Source: Eretmocerus hayati
Lineage: Eukaryota > Arthropoda > Insecta > Hymenoptera > Aphelinidae
Length of the DNA: 64,000 nucleotides
Assembly: GCA_029851415.1 (NCBI GenBank)
Contig: CM056742.1
Span: 133,722,715-133,786,714, forward strand
Reading direction: 5' to 3'
A model generated the notes under the pieces. It was not told where the DNA came from. It was given only the letters and a program-made list of their open reading frames with translations, and made no database searches. Each line of letters begins with the position of its first letter. Positions within the stretch are counted from its first letter, which is position 1. Below, one piece after another: positions 26,001 to 37,624 of this stretch. Both the position numbers and the translations under genes were made by a program.

Positions 26001-29000
26001 TCAGTCCTGAGTATGATTAGTTGATAGTCGGCAAATATGTATGTTGAGTGAATGACTAATCCACTTAGGAATCAATGTTTTGCTGGTGGTATTCAGGGAG
26101 CAAGTCATAATTCCCTGCACGCATTGTTACGAAACATTATTGAATCGATTCCGTCGTACATCTGATATGTAGCTCAGGACTCCAAACAGAATATCGCAAC
26201 ACCAGTTTGTTTGCTCGGCTCGAGAGATTTATTCGAGATTTATTGCAATTTGGCAAAACTTTTTTAAAAAATCGCAAATGGTACCCTAAATATTTGCGCC
26301 ACTGAACTGCAAATATTATAATCATATTCCCTTGAAAGTCCACTCTACAGTAGCAGAACAAATTCTCTGAACAGATATCGGTAGTTTCGTAGAAACTTTG
26401 GAATAATGTGTGCCTGCTTATACGAACCCTTAAAACGCTTGAGGAAAAAATCTCAAACGTCATTTTCGATGTACTTTTTGTGCTCTTTTTGGCGCAATCA
26501 TTAGTTTAGAGATCCAGGGTTGCCAAATAAAATTATCATCAAAAAGGGTTCAAAATGTCAATTCCGCTCAATTCCGTGCGTGGTGGTTCTTCCTCTTTTA
26601 GGCCTTTCTGAGTGTATAGCACCACTGAGAGGCTCGCTCGGATTCCGGGCGAGTGAATTTATCGAATATATTGGTATCAAGTACCAAATCCCATTGCTAT
26701 AAGAGCCCAAAGACCACTTTTTGTGTGCATGACGAGCACGTACATTTTGTGGCGCAATTTTACTTAAAATTTTACTCCCTCGCAGTTTTCCTCGATAAAA
26801 GTGAATTTGCCTCAGTCCACACTTTTCCGCGGCAACTTATTCTTAAAGTAAATTGTCGGGCGCAACTTTTCCATGCTCTCAAGTATCGAGAAGAATAGAT
26901 TGTCACACTTTGCGGAGCTCTTTCCCGCGAAAATCTAGTTTTGCTAAATTTTTATGTCAGGTCCGTGTGGTACTAGTGCGACCCTCAATCGCGAGACTAC
27001 AAAGGTCCTAGTCAATTTTTTTCAAAGTATTTGATGGTCAAATCCAAATTCCAAAAGCTCAAGACTGTACCTTGAACCGATTGACCGTAAGATCAATTTT
27101 AAAGGTGAAATGACAGGCCCGTGTGTTGCTTAAAATGTCAGGTCCGTGCGTGATGCTACTGCGTCTCTCCATGTTATCCTTATGGTACTGATGAGTGGGA
27201 GAATTTACATTTACATATTACGAGTTTATTCATACTTTATGTTTCAAAAATTCGAAAAATACTCCTTAGAACCCTCGGAAATGCGAATTGGGGTTGGCAC
27301 ATTTTTGGCCCCCCAAATATCGAAGTTTCCGCGGAACTACCGATATGTGAATCTGAACAAGATGCAATAATTCCCGAATAAACTTTATATTCTACTTCGA
27401 TAGCAAAGTTTATTCGATAAAATCGGATGAATGTCGAGTTGGGCAAAAAGAGAAGCACCATTCGCATCCAATGAATCATATAATTCGAGCGAGGCTGTGA
27501 AAAGTCGAGCGAGACAGGCAACAGGAAAGAGAAAGATTCAAAGGAAAACCAAAGATGGAGGTAGAGTAGGGTGAGAGCGTGAGAAGCTCAAGCAAAAGAT
27601 GAAGAGACAGCAAACTCACCCTCTGGTAACTTGTGAAACGAAGTTCGAGTCCGAACTTGTTCCAACGCTGCTTCTGTCTCGAGAAAAGCTTGCCTCTGGA
27701 ATATTTTCAGTCTTGCATTACAAGGTTTGCGTAATTGATTGAATGACATAAGTCTGAAGCGCTCGCGGCCCACCCGAAGCTTTTCACCTCGCTGCGAGGG
27801 TGACATCATTTCATCTGAATTCATTTCCATCCTATTTTCCATTCCACTTCGATTCTTGAATTACTACCATCCGAACTTTTTTCAACTTGTCAGCGTGGCA
27901 ATTGTTTTTTCTCAATTGAAGTGAGTTGATTTTCACAATAGTTGAGCACCGCAAGTAGATCATTGTTATTGAATAATACATTGTTAAATTCTTGCTTCAA
28001 GGGAAGGAGTTTAATAATGGAAAAATTCGAATGTAAGGTTACCAACTATAACTTTCCAGATGATTCTGTTCAGAATCTTAGAATCTGTTATCGAGTGTTC
28101 CGATCGATTGAACCCCAACTTCAAGTGATAACTGGTTCGATGCTCACCTTCGATCTGGAAGTGTCGCGCTCGTCTTCGGCAAGAATCAAAATTCTGGCAC
28201 GGTGCGGTCTGGTGAGTATCGCTATCACATGGTTTTCCCCCATTTTGTTCGGGCCTCAACACCTGTCTGCTTCTGATTTGTTGACCAGTACCGCAGCCAT
28301 TGTCGCATTCAGACCATTCGCTCCATTCGCTTAGCTTGCAGTCCATTACTGGAAATAAAAAAAATAAAAATAAAAATTGTTTATCATTCATTTAGTACTC
28401 TGATTAGTGTATTTTACCAGCCAATGAGTCTTTATGAGACGTTTCCAAACACAACAAGTATTGACATTAATCGTGGCTTATCGATTGAACCGCTAGACTC
28501 TCGCTGCATTTTCTTCTTACTCGCTCTCGGTCAGATATTCCAGTACATCGCGGGTTCGCTATTCTTATCATTACTCGATGGTCTGATTATGTGCCAGAGG
28601 AGATGTTTCTTTAAGGTCGTGTCGGAGTCTCGCGCAAAACGGGGTTACACCTTTTGCAATGGTTTCTTCATAAATTGAGACGAGGTGGGTTACGAATGAC
28701 TTGGAATTGTTTCAGGAATTTGCCTCTGGCATGATCAGCGAGGACATGCGTTTCTATCTCCCTCAAAACTCGATGTAAGGTGCAAGGTCACGCTCTTTGC
28801 GAATTAAAATCGAAATATCTCGCGGTTCTTCGATGCCTCCTTTAGAGTGAGAGATTTTCATCCTCAAAGATCGTACGAGAGGCACATTCCTGAAGGAATT
28901 CTAAATCATTCGTGACCACACCCATCTCAGCTCAATTGCTGTAAAAACCATCGCGTAATATGTAACCTCGCTTTTGCCGCGAGACTTCGATAGATCCGAG

Positions 29001-32000
29001 GAGCTTGCAAAAGTTCGTTGCAGTATCAAAATACTGATAAACTTGTAAGGGTCTTATGACACTTCACAATCTTATCTAAACCATCTAATCTACCGCGAAT
29101 TTTTATTTACAGTGCGAGAATCTATTTTCTTCCATGCTTGCTATTTACAGTAAATTTAACCGCTCTCATGAGCTCCGAAACGATGATCAAATGCTAAAAT
29201 CTTGACTGTCAATATTCGGAGGAACAGACTGTTAGAAAATTGAGAGTCAAGAGCTATCTCAATTTTTCCGAATAAACTTGTCAGATTTTCCTGAAACAAT
29301 TGCATGAAAAACCACATCGGAATCTCACATACCTCCTCACATACATACCTAAATATAAAGTTTACTGAATCTCATTCCCATTTCATGTTTCGATATAACA
29401 GTTTACACAATCGATTAAATTAGTGCCCTATTTTCGTGTTGTTAACGGAATAGAAAATTATTGCATCCAAGAAGCTTGAAAATTTTATCCATTTTATATA
29501 CAACAAATATTGTTTTGCAATTCTGGGGGCATACCAATTAAGGAGAGGAAAAATTCCATTAATTTAAAGATAAGATCTTCTCGATGCTTTGATGGTTCGA
29601 TATTCTCATTACTTCCGGCATTCCGGCGTAATGAAATCTCGGGTAATCACTTACTCGGTAAAAGTTAAAAGTAGTTTAATTGATAAAAGCTCGGTGCATC
29701 GTTGAGTGCTTCGTTACTCAAAGAAATATCCTCTCATAGAGATTCCATTTGTTGATGCAGCTAAATCATAAATATGGCAATTCATATTGAATGATGATCG
29801 TGCCATCATCATTGCTGTAAAGTGGAGAACTCACAAGCGGATACCCGTTAAAATTCATCAGTGATCTCGATTCGTGAAAGTTGACAATTATTTCTTCATT
29901 TCTCTAATATGTAGTTGAATCGTGGCTATGCATCCCGTTATGTGGATGAAAAAGATAAATAATGTCATACAATTGCAAGGGAAAATTATGACAGTCCCAG
30001 AATAAAGAGCGACTTCCTTGCAAAAAAATCTCCTATCCTGTTCGATTCACTCGATGCGGTTAAGTAGTCATTGACCTCATTTTTTCCACATCATTAATTC
30101 AAAATAAGTATGAAATTCAATACAAGTTCCGATGGGCTATTTTTGTCTTAGTTTCGCGTCATTCCTTATCGGCATTGAAAAAGCCGCGAAAGTTTCGTAT
30201 CACAATCGAGGCTTTTGACCTGTTGACAATCTAGATGGCTTTTTATCCGGATGTTAGTCTCTATCCGCTCAATTCAGCTCACGTATAAGCGACGAGAGCG
30301 CACAAAGAATTGATGCGGAGAAATTGAGCTTGGAGAACAAAAGTGAAAAAATCACGTGGCTGATGGCTTAGCTCTTCAAAAGCTCGACACTTTTCAAGTG
30401 GAAGTTGCGCGAGGGTGAATTGAGCGGCTTGTTGGCCAAAGGAACACCTTGCGAAACATTTAGTGTCTCACTCATTACATCTTTTTAAGCATGTTCACCA
30501 ACGTGCGATGAAATCACACTGCAAATAACGTGGTAGACTTTTGGCTCCATCCAATTTTCAAAAATGAGTGCAGTGAGTGACAGAAAAATTGTTCCCTCAG
30601 AGCTCAAGTATCGAAGGATCAGTATATAATTTTCCGGGAAAAGTCCTCAATACACTCAATTTTTGAGGTCAGGCTGATGATTACTTTTGGAAAAATTATG
30701 TTCAAAATTGCAAAGTTTAATTTCACAATGAATTCGTTATAATAAAGAGACCTTGGAAGACCTATCGGAGCTCAAGTTGGGTAGATATTTCAGAAAATGA
30801 AAAACCTCACCGATCTCGATGGTGGCTTTTGAGCATTCAATCTATTTATTGTTTGAAAAATGATGAGTTAGAAAATTCAAGGAGGGGCCCATCTGCGAGA
30901 GGAGATTAATATACGAATTTACATCCAAACCGCGAGTCACTATGAGGAAGATTCAGCGTTCTAGAATGTCCATTACGTTGGTGAGTTCTCGAGGTTTAAC
31001 ATTGTAATCGAGCGATTGATTCGAGTTTTTTTGTCGTGCTCATCGATGCGTGAAACTTTGTCAAGCTCAAAAAATTGACTCCAAGTAATCTTTGGTATAG
31101 TGATACCACACTCGAACGAGTAAAATAGAATTTTTTCAAATCGATGTCAATCTTCCGATGGGTCTTTTTTATTTTGTATAGTGAAGAATTTTTTTCACAT
31201 GAATGAATTTAATTTCATAGTATTCCTACAATATTTAAGTTTTTACAAAAGAATGAAAGTAGAATAATATAGGACAATTGCCATCATGAGTATATTCTAG
31301 TTTCAGAGCAAGGATGAAAGTCGAAACCTGAAATTCTGGAGGTCCGTCTAGGAATTTTTTAATGTAACATTGGTCATGAAAATATTCATAAATGTCGGAA
31401 TTCAACCAATTTCATGAATTCCACGACAAAAAATGAACTTTGGTGCGAAATTCAACTCATTCTTCTCGAAATTCTTTTATTCTTATCCCTTCTCTCGTGA
31501 CTTTGAAAGTAAAAACTAGATTAAGAATATTTCATCAAAATGATTCTTTTCCCTTCCTTTTGAAAGCCAGAGAGCAAAGTTTGCCCGAAATGCTCAAATT
31601 CTCCAGCCTTAAAGTGGCTTAACACACAATAACTCCCCAGTGAGGGTATATACTCTGGGCGAATTACATCTAAAAGCAAGACGTTGTTTCAGGGGCACAA
31701 AACGCGCAACCGCGTCCAACTCGGTACGAGACACCGAATTCCCCTACGGTGACTTTCATAATGGTCAGCCACTCGTCGGCTGACCGAGGACCGAGATGAC
31801 CCCCATAAATAAGCCCTAGCTATTTTCCGGCATACGAGTGCGCAGACTGAGTGTCCAGCCTGTATAGAATGAGAAGAGGCTTGAGTGGAAAAATTTTTCC
31901 CCTTGGACCAAATGCTGTTATGGTACGTTTAGGTGGATAAATCTCAAGCATTGCCAGCGCCGACGTAGACTATACTTATTTGAACTATTATAATAGCGTC

Positions 32001-34378
32001 TCGTCGTTCGGATATTTTTCATCCAGACCAGAAAAGGACCAGACATATAGAGCGGATGAGACAGGGGAAAAGAAATACAGAAAAAAGCTCAAGCGACCAG
32101 CAGACGAGGGGGTTAAAAGAGGATCTGGATAAACTGCCATGATTCGTCGTGGCAACAAATGCACGTGCTTTTTCTCGACACCCCTTGCTGCAGGCTGAAA
32201 GTCTCCGGGGCACAGTGGAAAACAATGGGCTCGCGTTTTTGATGGCTCTTTCGAGCCTCTGAGCTTGCACGCTTGTGAAATTTTCTCTCAGAGGAATTAC
32301 AATGTTACGAGAACACTCTGATTGCCGTTTCAAGAGGACAAAGCCTGTTCAATCTGCCTTGCGCAGAAAGCTGTATACGTAGATTTTTTCTTGCATTGTT
32401 TGCGGCATGTGTACAGAGGACGGATGGTTTACGGTTGGAAGCTGTATTCCACTTTGTCAAGCAGTGTATACGCATTGTCCTTTGTTGACTACATATGTCA
32501 CGTGCTTCTTTTTCAGGACGAATGGATGTTCAATTTGAGTGGGGTTGCCAGCGTTTGCCAACATTTTATTGCGACAGGTATATTTCCAATTTACGTGAGA
32601 TTGCTAGGATTGCTGAGTAAAATTTTCAATCGGTCATCAATTTGACTGATACTTATGATGTTTTATCAACAGATTCATAGAGTGGTCATTTCATGACCTC
32701 AAAATATATGTAAGACAAGTCAAGTTTGGTTGGGAATTTGAAACATAACACGGCTGTCCACAGCAGCCCGGTTGTTCCCCTGACGATTCTGTTATCAGAC
32801 ATCAATTCGAGTTTTATTTGGTAGTTCGCACTCCATTCGTGAATAGTACATGTGAATACAAGGGTGTGAAAACTTTTTCTCGCCTCCGACTGATGGGTTA
32901 CCGGAATCATCACGAGGATGCGAAAAATAGGTTTTACTCCCGTGTAAGTATTGAACTGTAATTTTCGGTGAAGTGTAAGTCAGAGTCTACAAACTGTGCG
33001 CAAAGCATACTTTTACGCACAGTATATCGAAATAGTACATTTCGATACAAGGGCGTAAAACGAATGATAGGTTTTACGCCCGTGTATCTAACTATACTTT
33101 TCGATAAACTGTGAGTAAAATTCGACAAACTGTGCGCAAAGTGCACTTTTACGCACAATGTATCGAAAAGTGACATTTTTCACACGGATTTGTGACTCTG
33201 ACTCACAAGTCAGAAAATAGCACACCATTAACCGTCTTTATCCAGGGCCAAAAATATCAGTAAATTGATCTGAAAAGTTCAGCTTTCACGCCACGCCCTT
33301 GTATCGTCATCTCATAAATATTTTTGCATGGAATTACCCATGTACGAGCTTATTGAGATGGTAGCGGAGAGTCAAAACGTGTTTTTTACCCACCTCCCGA
33401 ATACACTCAGCATCTCGCTATCTAAGACCACTTTTGGATACTAACCGATTCAAGTGGAGAAAAATCACGAAAATTTTGCAAGAAAAGTTCATAATAAAAT
33501 TCTCATCAGCTTGCCGGGGTCGGTCAAATTTTTCTGATTATTTATGAGTTTGAAGTTTCAGAATCTGACCTACAGAATAGAAAAAGATGGTTCGAAAAAA
33601 ATCTGAAACTCGCCTACTTTTTATTATCTTGATTCCTCTTGGAACTACTTTTTACCAACAGATCTCCATAACATCAATTAATGAATTGCGAACGAGCTCA
33701 AATCTCCGCCCCGAGCACATGTGTATACGCGCCTCACCAGACAACCTGAACGGGATTCATCATGGGCACAGAGCATTCCGAATTTTGCGGAAAATTTGAA
33801 TGAGCTCGCAGATGCGGAAACATCGCGTTTGCAAAACGAACATATACCGCTTCCGCCGCGTCTCTTCACACTCACTCTCAAAGCTCTCAAATAAACGGCT
33901 CACACTCATTCGTTCGAGTCACATCAACTTTTGGTCGAACTATTCCATCATCAGTTAGCGTTGCTCGTCTCGTTAACGAGTCGCATTCTATACACCACGA
34001 GAGCGAAGCTCATCATCGTCAAACGATCGCGAAGCTCGTCGACGAGATTCTCGAGCGACGGTATGAGCTTGCAGCGCTGGCTGAGAGAGACTGAGACACA
34101 GATGAGATGAAAGGACGTATACCTGCACAAGTCTCGTTGAAATCGTCGCAGCAGTCGGCAAGCTTGAGGCACGCGTGGTCGCAATAGCATGGTTTGTCTC
34201 TGGGGCTTTCGATTATAGCGTTAGGTGATGGTTTCTGGATCACGCAGCCTGAATCTCGGCCTTGGCAGCACATTCGAGCAGCTCGACAGCTTCCGGCCCA
34301 GCTTGGCGTTGAACCCATTATTGCTGCCAGGATTGCCGCTGCAAGCATTGTGCCCGCTCCGTACGATCCTCGCATCAT
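17078..34378 (-). CDS. SBSPON: SBSPON-like secreted protein (somatomedin-B plus thrombospondin type-1), 4 coding exons
   Basis: Resembles the metazoan somatomedin-B and thrombospondin type-1 domain protein, a secreted, probably matrix-associated factor. Coding exons (minus): 34378-34123, 28348-28148, 27814-27620, 17292-17078. They sum to 288 aa (human SBSPON is about 264), and all phases match. Exon 1: hydrophobic signal peptide, then a cysteine-rich somatomedin-B domain ending CYCDHACLKLADCCDDFNET. Exon 2: TSP1 domain with the WSEWSEC mannosylation-type motif, the Gln-Asn-Gly-Gly motif and six cysteines. Exon 4: VCVWC...HCHGKW, matching the conserved C-terminal C-V-x-C and C-x-G-x-W pattern of the family. 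The exon 3 acceptor is the weakest call: 27814 fits the phase, but later acceptors near 27695 or 27673 are possible. The start is the first of two ATGs after a splice-acceptor-like TTTCAG, so a 5' non-coding exon further upstream is likely. Introns are 5.8, 0.3 and 10.3 kb. Confidence 0.85.
19093..19117. repeat. (ACG)n trinucleotide run
   Basis: About eight ACG units within the intron. They produce poly-Arg or poly-Ser frames that are not credible genes. Confidence 0.9.
19618..19810. repeat. TGCGCA-rich repeat, copy 1
   Basis: Clustered TTTGCGCACA, GTGCGCAAAT and related motifs in both orientations. Related clusters occur at 20521-20765, 21755-21935 and 32985-33180, and together they look like one palindromic repeat family. 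Confidence 0.55.
20521..20765. repeat. TGCGCA-rich palindrome, copy 2
   Basis: Imperfect inverted repeat. The left arm (about 20552-20607) reads CCCGAAATGAGTGCGTAAAA then an AACTTTGCGCACAGTTGTAA segment. The right arm (about 20680-20732) has the reverse complement, ending ACGAGAATTTCGGG. Between them are several GTGCGCAAA units. Confidence 0.65.
20815..20942. repeat. GC-rich island of short palindromes
   Basis: About 125 bases of very high GC in AT-rich surroundings, containing GGGGCGGAGCCCC, GGGGGCGAAGCCCCC and GGGGGGCGGAGCCCCCC hairpins plus a direct GGACGGGGTCCA repeat. It borders TGCGCA copy 2. I cannot name its family. Confidence 0.7.
21755..21935. repeat. TGCGCA-rich repeat, copy 3
   Basis: At least six AACTTTGCGCAC units at short, partly regular spacing, followed by GGCACAACTTTACGCACAC. 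Same motif family as copies 1, 2 and 4. Confidence 0.55.
26728..27350 (+). repeat. Dispersed repeat, copy 1
   Basis: About 620 bases that match, in reverse complement and with moderate divergence, the last 640 bases of the window (63370-64000). Shared landmarks include TGTCAGGTCCGTG, GCGGAGCTCTTTCCCG and CCAAATATCGAAGTTTCCGC-type segments. No coding frame is shared. Probably an old transposon copy. Confidence 0.65.
28349..34122 (-). other. Intron 1 of the SBSPON-like gene (5.8 kb)
   Basis: Mostly AT-rich and unremarkable. Exceptions are a GC-richer stretch at 31640-31960, TGCGCA copy 4 (32985-33180) and a GC-richer stretch at 33690-34120 next to exon 1. No open frame in it is convincing. Confidence 0.5.
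32985..33182. repeat. TGCGCA-rich palindrome, copy 4
   Basis: AAACTGTGCGCAAAG..TTTTACGCACA units occur twice (about 32992 and 33126). Between them is a hairpin built from GGGCGTAAAA and TTTTACGCCC, with flanking TATCGAAA and TTTCGATA. It resembles copy 2. Confidence 0.6.
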
Positions 34379-34720
34379 TTTATGAGGTGACGATTCCACC
34401 TGAAACATGAATTTGCTTATAGCGTAAAGTTCTAGTACCATATTTTTACTAAATCATTTTTAGTTAGTTCCATATAGTATGTACCGGGCTGGTAAACTTC
34501 TTCGCGTGTGTCGCAGCCGTCGAATTTGGGATTGAGTTTATTATTGAGAACTACTTCTGATTGACGGGTGCTGATATTTCCAGAGTTATGTCATGTTTGA
34601 TTGTAAGGACAGGCTGACGCACACTCGCTGGATATAATCTGGACAATAAATTTGGAAAGAAATTTGTCCTTGAGCTGCTGTTGAAAGTTCTGGAACTAAA
34701 ATCTCGATCGGCAAGCAAGT
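34379..34720. other. Upstream flank of SBSPON-like exon 1
   Basis: Contains the acceptor-like TTTCAG just before the start codon, which hints at a 5' non-coding exon further upstream. I cannot locate a promoter. Confidence 0.35.
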
Positions 34721-34729
34721 TCTCAAGAT

Positions 34730-37620
34730 CTGTGCAGAACTCATATTCGAGTTGGTCCGAAGGGTAATGTCTCAGGTCTTTTCCTTGGCATTTCTATTTG
34801 ATTTTATGGTACAGAATATGAACTCTCCACCACCTGTGGGGCCTTGGAAAAATTGTTCGGTCTCATAGCAAGAATTTTCGAAAATGAAGTAAAATATATA
34901 TCTTTTTCAAATTGAAGCAACTTCTTTTTACTATAATCCGAATAACTCGAGTTTGCTAGTACATGGAGACATGCAGTTTACGGCAATCTAAAGGTCATAG
35001 AAGAACCTATCGATATTTTAATCCAAAGATTGAATCGGCTTGTACGAGTGAAAATGTGGAAATGACTAAAAAGTGAATCCCCCTGAAGCCTTTTTTCAGT
35101 CCTTGGAATTCATATATCTGATGTAAAGTTTTGTATTCTTCCAGAATAAAGAGACCTTGGTTCCTTCTTTCGCATCCTAAGGCCTGTTTTTTCTATCTTT
35201 TGTGAATCTGGTTTTTAGGCAATTTAATATCGTCTGTTTACTGCGTATGGGCAGGATTTGGACTTGTGAAACCAACTCCAGAGGGAAGCCAAGAAAATTT
35301 TCTTCAACCAGTTGTGGTCACACGGGGTATCTTACACCCCACGCAGAAAATGATCAATTTTTTGGACACTAATGAAGATATTGACTCATATCTTGATAGG
35401 GTTTCCATGTTATCGTTGTCCTAAGAAAACCTCATAGGTTTCATACATTCCTCATACTTGTCCGAAAGATTTATTATTGTTTATAACAAATTTGCAAAAA
35501 AAGTGCGAATGTGCGCAGAAATTAAAAAAAATGTGTCAAATTGTCAAGTTTTAATTATTTTCAACAACTACTACGCGCTTGTACTTGTGAGATAGTCCTC
35601 TTTCAAGAAAGAAAAATTTCATATTTCGACCATCAGTAGAATACATAAGGTAAGTGTAATCAACTTGCCCCCATTAAGCCATTTTCTCAATAACTTTGGT
35701 CTACCTCAACAATTTTCAACGTGCTTTAGCTCATTTCAAAGCTTGTTTTAAGACCTTTAAGAGGTATTAAATTACGTTCAAATTCAATCAACTGGAGTCG
35801 AGCTGTCTTAATTTTCCCAAAAAGTGGTTTTTTAGAGTTTACAAAATGGTGCACCCAACTTGCCCCCATTGAGCCATTTCCCCAACAACTCTGGTCTACC
35901 TCAATATTTTCCAACGTATTCAAGCTCATCTTGAAGCTTGTTTTAGGACCTTGAAAATGCACTAAGCGACGTCTAGTTTTCATGAATTGAAGCCGAACTG
36001 TCTCAATTCTTCCAAAATACATGATGGAAATCGGCGACAGAGTATTTTTATCGCCGTGCACGCATATTTGGAGCTTTTCACCGGTCCAAAACACTCTTTT
36101 CGACCTATATTGATACGATAAAGATGTTCTGAGTGGTAAAAAGAGTAGTACTGCACGCCCTTTCGAGATGAATATGTCAAGTACACTCTGATGTTGGCAT
36201 CCTGCTTGTTTACAAATCATCTCCGTGTTTTGCATATAAATTATCTTCAGATCCAAATTTTGCAACTTTGAAGAACGTATTTTAAAGGTTTCAAAACAAA
36301 GAATCGAATGCGCTGAGCTACGTTGAAATTGGTTGAACTCAAAAAATTTGCCACTAATTTTACTGAATGCGATTCCCTCGGTGATTTCTTAGCTAAGCAA
36401 TCACGAAAAATAGAAAAATCACTTCAAATTTTCTGGACAACACAGGAACGATTCGGGGTCAACGCAAACTACTTACTTCCTCATATTTCAATATAACAAA
36501 CGTGAAAAAAAAATTGCCGGGAGGCCAAGGAGTGCCCATTCCTGAGATCGGCATATGGGGGCAAATTGGGTACAGAGGCAAGTTGGGTACACTTACCTTA
36601 TTTATTGTAAAGTCCAAAGGTCATGGCTTCTTCTGTACATTGAATTACTATGAAATGCGTTGGTGGATATTTTCATGAATGAAATTCATTCTCTTTAGGA
36701 TACAAAAATGATCTCGAGGGAAAATTATTTAGCCTGAGATAGGAAGTATACACTTTCAAAGGCTTATTCAGCCGAAAATAATCGAAATTTCATGACTCTG
36801 AACATACACAATTTTGCTATGTTACGGTCACATGGTGTATATCACATCCCAGCCAAATTTTGGCTCACAATGATTCATGTGTATCGACCAACTAAAGCAC
36901 TGCCAGGCTAGAAAAATGCTGCAGATCTGTTTTGGATACATCTCGTGAACCGACTGATGACGCCGAGGATCCAAGGTGACCGAACTGCTACATTAAATAT
37001 GACTTGGGGACATTAAAGTTGGCTTGGGGTATCTCACACCTCAAGTGATCATAACAGGGGTTTCACTGATCACTCGACAAAATCAATTCCATCAATTTGG
37101 CCCGGAGCTACTGCGTGCGGAACATGAAGCTTCGGCTCGAGTGCGTCAAAAGACGAACGACATCACGTTCCCGGATTTAACGCAACAAAAACAGGCTTTA
37201 GAATGTAAAAAGGGGATCGAGACCATTTCTTTCTGGACGGACACAAGATTTCCCATCAGATTCGTGATTTTCAAAAAAATAAGGAGTTTTCAAGGAATGC
37301 TCATTCTTGTGATTTTTGCATTTATGCTCGAACAGGCCGTGATGAACTCAAAATCAACTTTTCTTAACGATTCTGATAGGTTTAATCAAGACCCTTCGAA
37401 TGCTGTAAACCGCGCGTATTTTAGTGAAAAAAGTTGCTCGAATTTGAAAAAAGATATTTTACTTCATTTTCCAAAATTCTTTCCAAGGGACCGAACAACT
37501 TTTCCGGGGCCCCATAGGTGGTGAAAAGTTCATATTCCGTGCCACAGAATCGAATGAGAATGCCAAGAACAAAATCTGAAACATGACCCTCTTTCGTAGG
37601 TTTATTTCGCGCGGAACTAC
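34730..37620. mobile_element. Diverged foldback element with a nested insertion
   Basis: The left arm (about 34730-35645) and right arm (about 36600-37620) are inverted relative to each other. For example, GTGGGGCCTTGGAAAAATTG (34837) corresponds inverted to AACTTTTCCGGGGCCCCATA (37499), and the nearby TTTACTTCATTTTC segments also match inverted. The identity is patchy and old. The centre is occupied by the TA-flanked element at 35648-36598. The 166-codon frame at 37024-37524 lies inside the right arm and is probably not a gene. Confidence 0.55.
35648..36598. mobile_element. TA-flanked nonautonomous element, 951 bp
   Basis: Terminal inverted repeats AGGTAAGTGTAATCAACTTG (left) and AGGTAAGTGTACCCAACTTG (right end, read inward), flanked by TA on both sides as expected for a Tc1/mariner-type target duplication. 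CTTGCCCCCAT motifs recur at both ends and internally. No transposase frame is seen. Relatives lie at 20038-22257, 42987-43708 and 47226-47753. Confidence 0.7.
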
Positions 37621-37624
37621 TCAT

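Larger units (their letters stand above)
17293..27619 (-). other. Intron 3 of the SBSPON-like gene (10.3 kb)
   Basis: Long intron with a trinucleotide run (19093-19117), TGCGCA-rich palindromic repeats, a TA-family element (20038-22257), a GC-rich palindromic island and a dispersed repeat at its 5' side (26.73-27.35 kb). The rest is AT-rich, with short open frames I cannot support as genes. Confidence 0.6.

Noticed and set aside
32322..32645. 107-codon plus-strand frame in the SBSPON-like intron 1
   Set aside because: It has no canonical ATG at its start and no recognisable domain, and an equally long frame lies on the opposite strand.
37024..37524. 166-codon plus-strand frame
   Set aside because: It lies within the right arm of a foldback repeat, and its inverted counterpart at 34.8-35.5 kb is not open.
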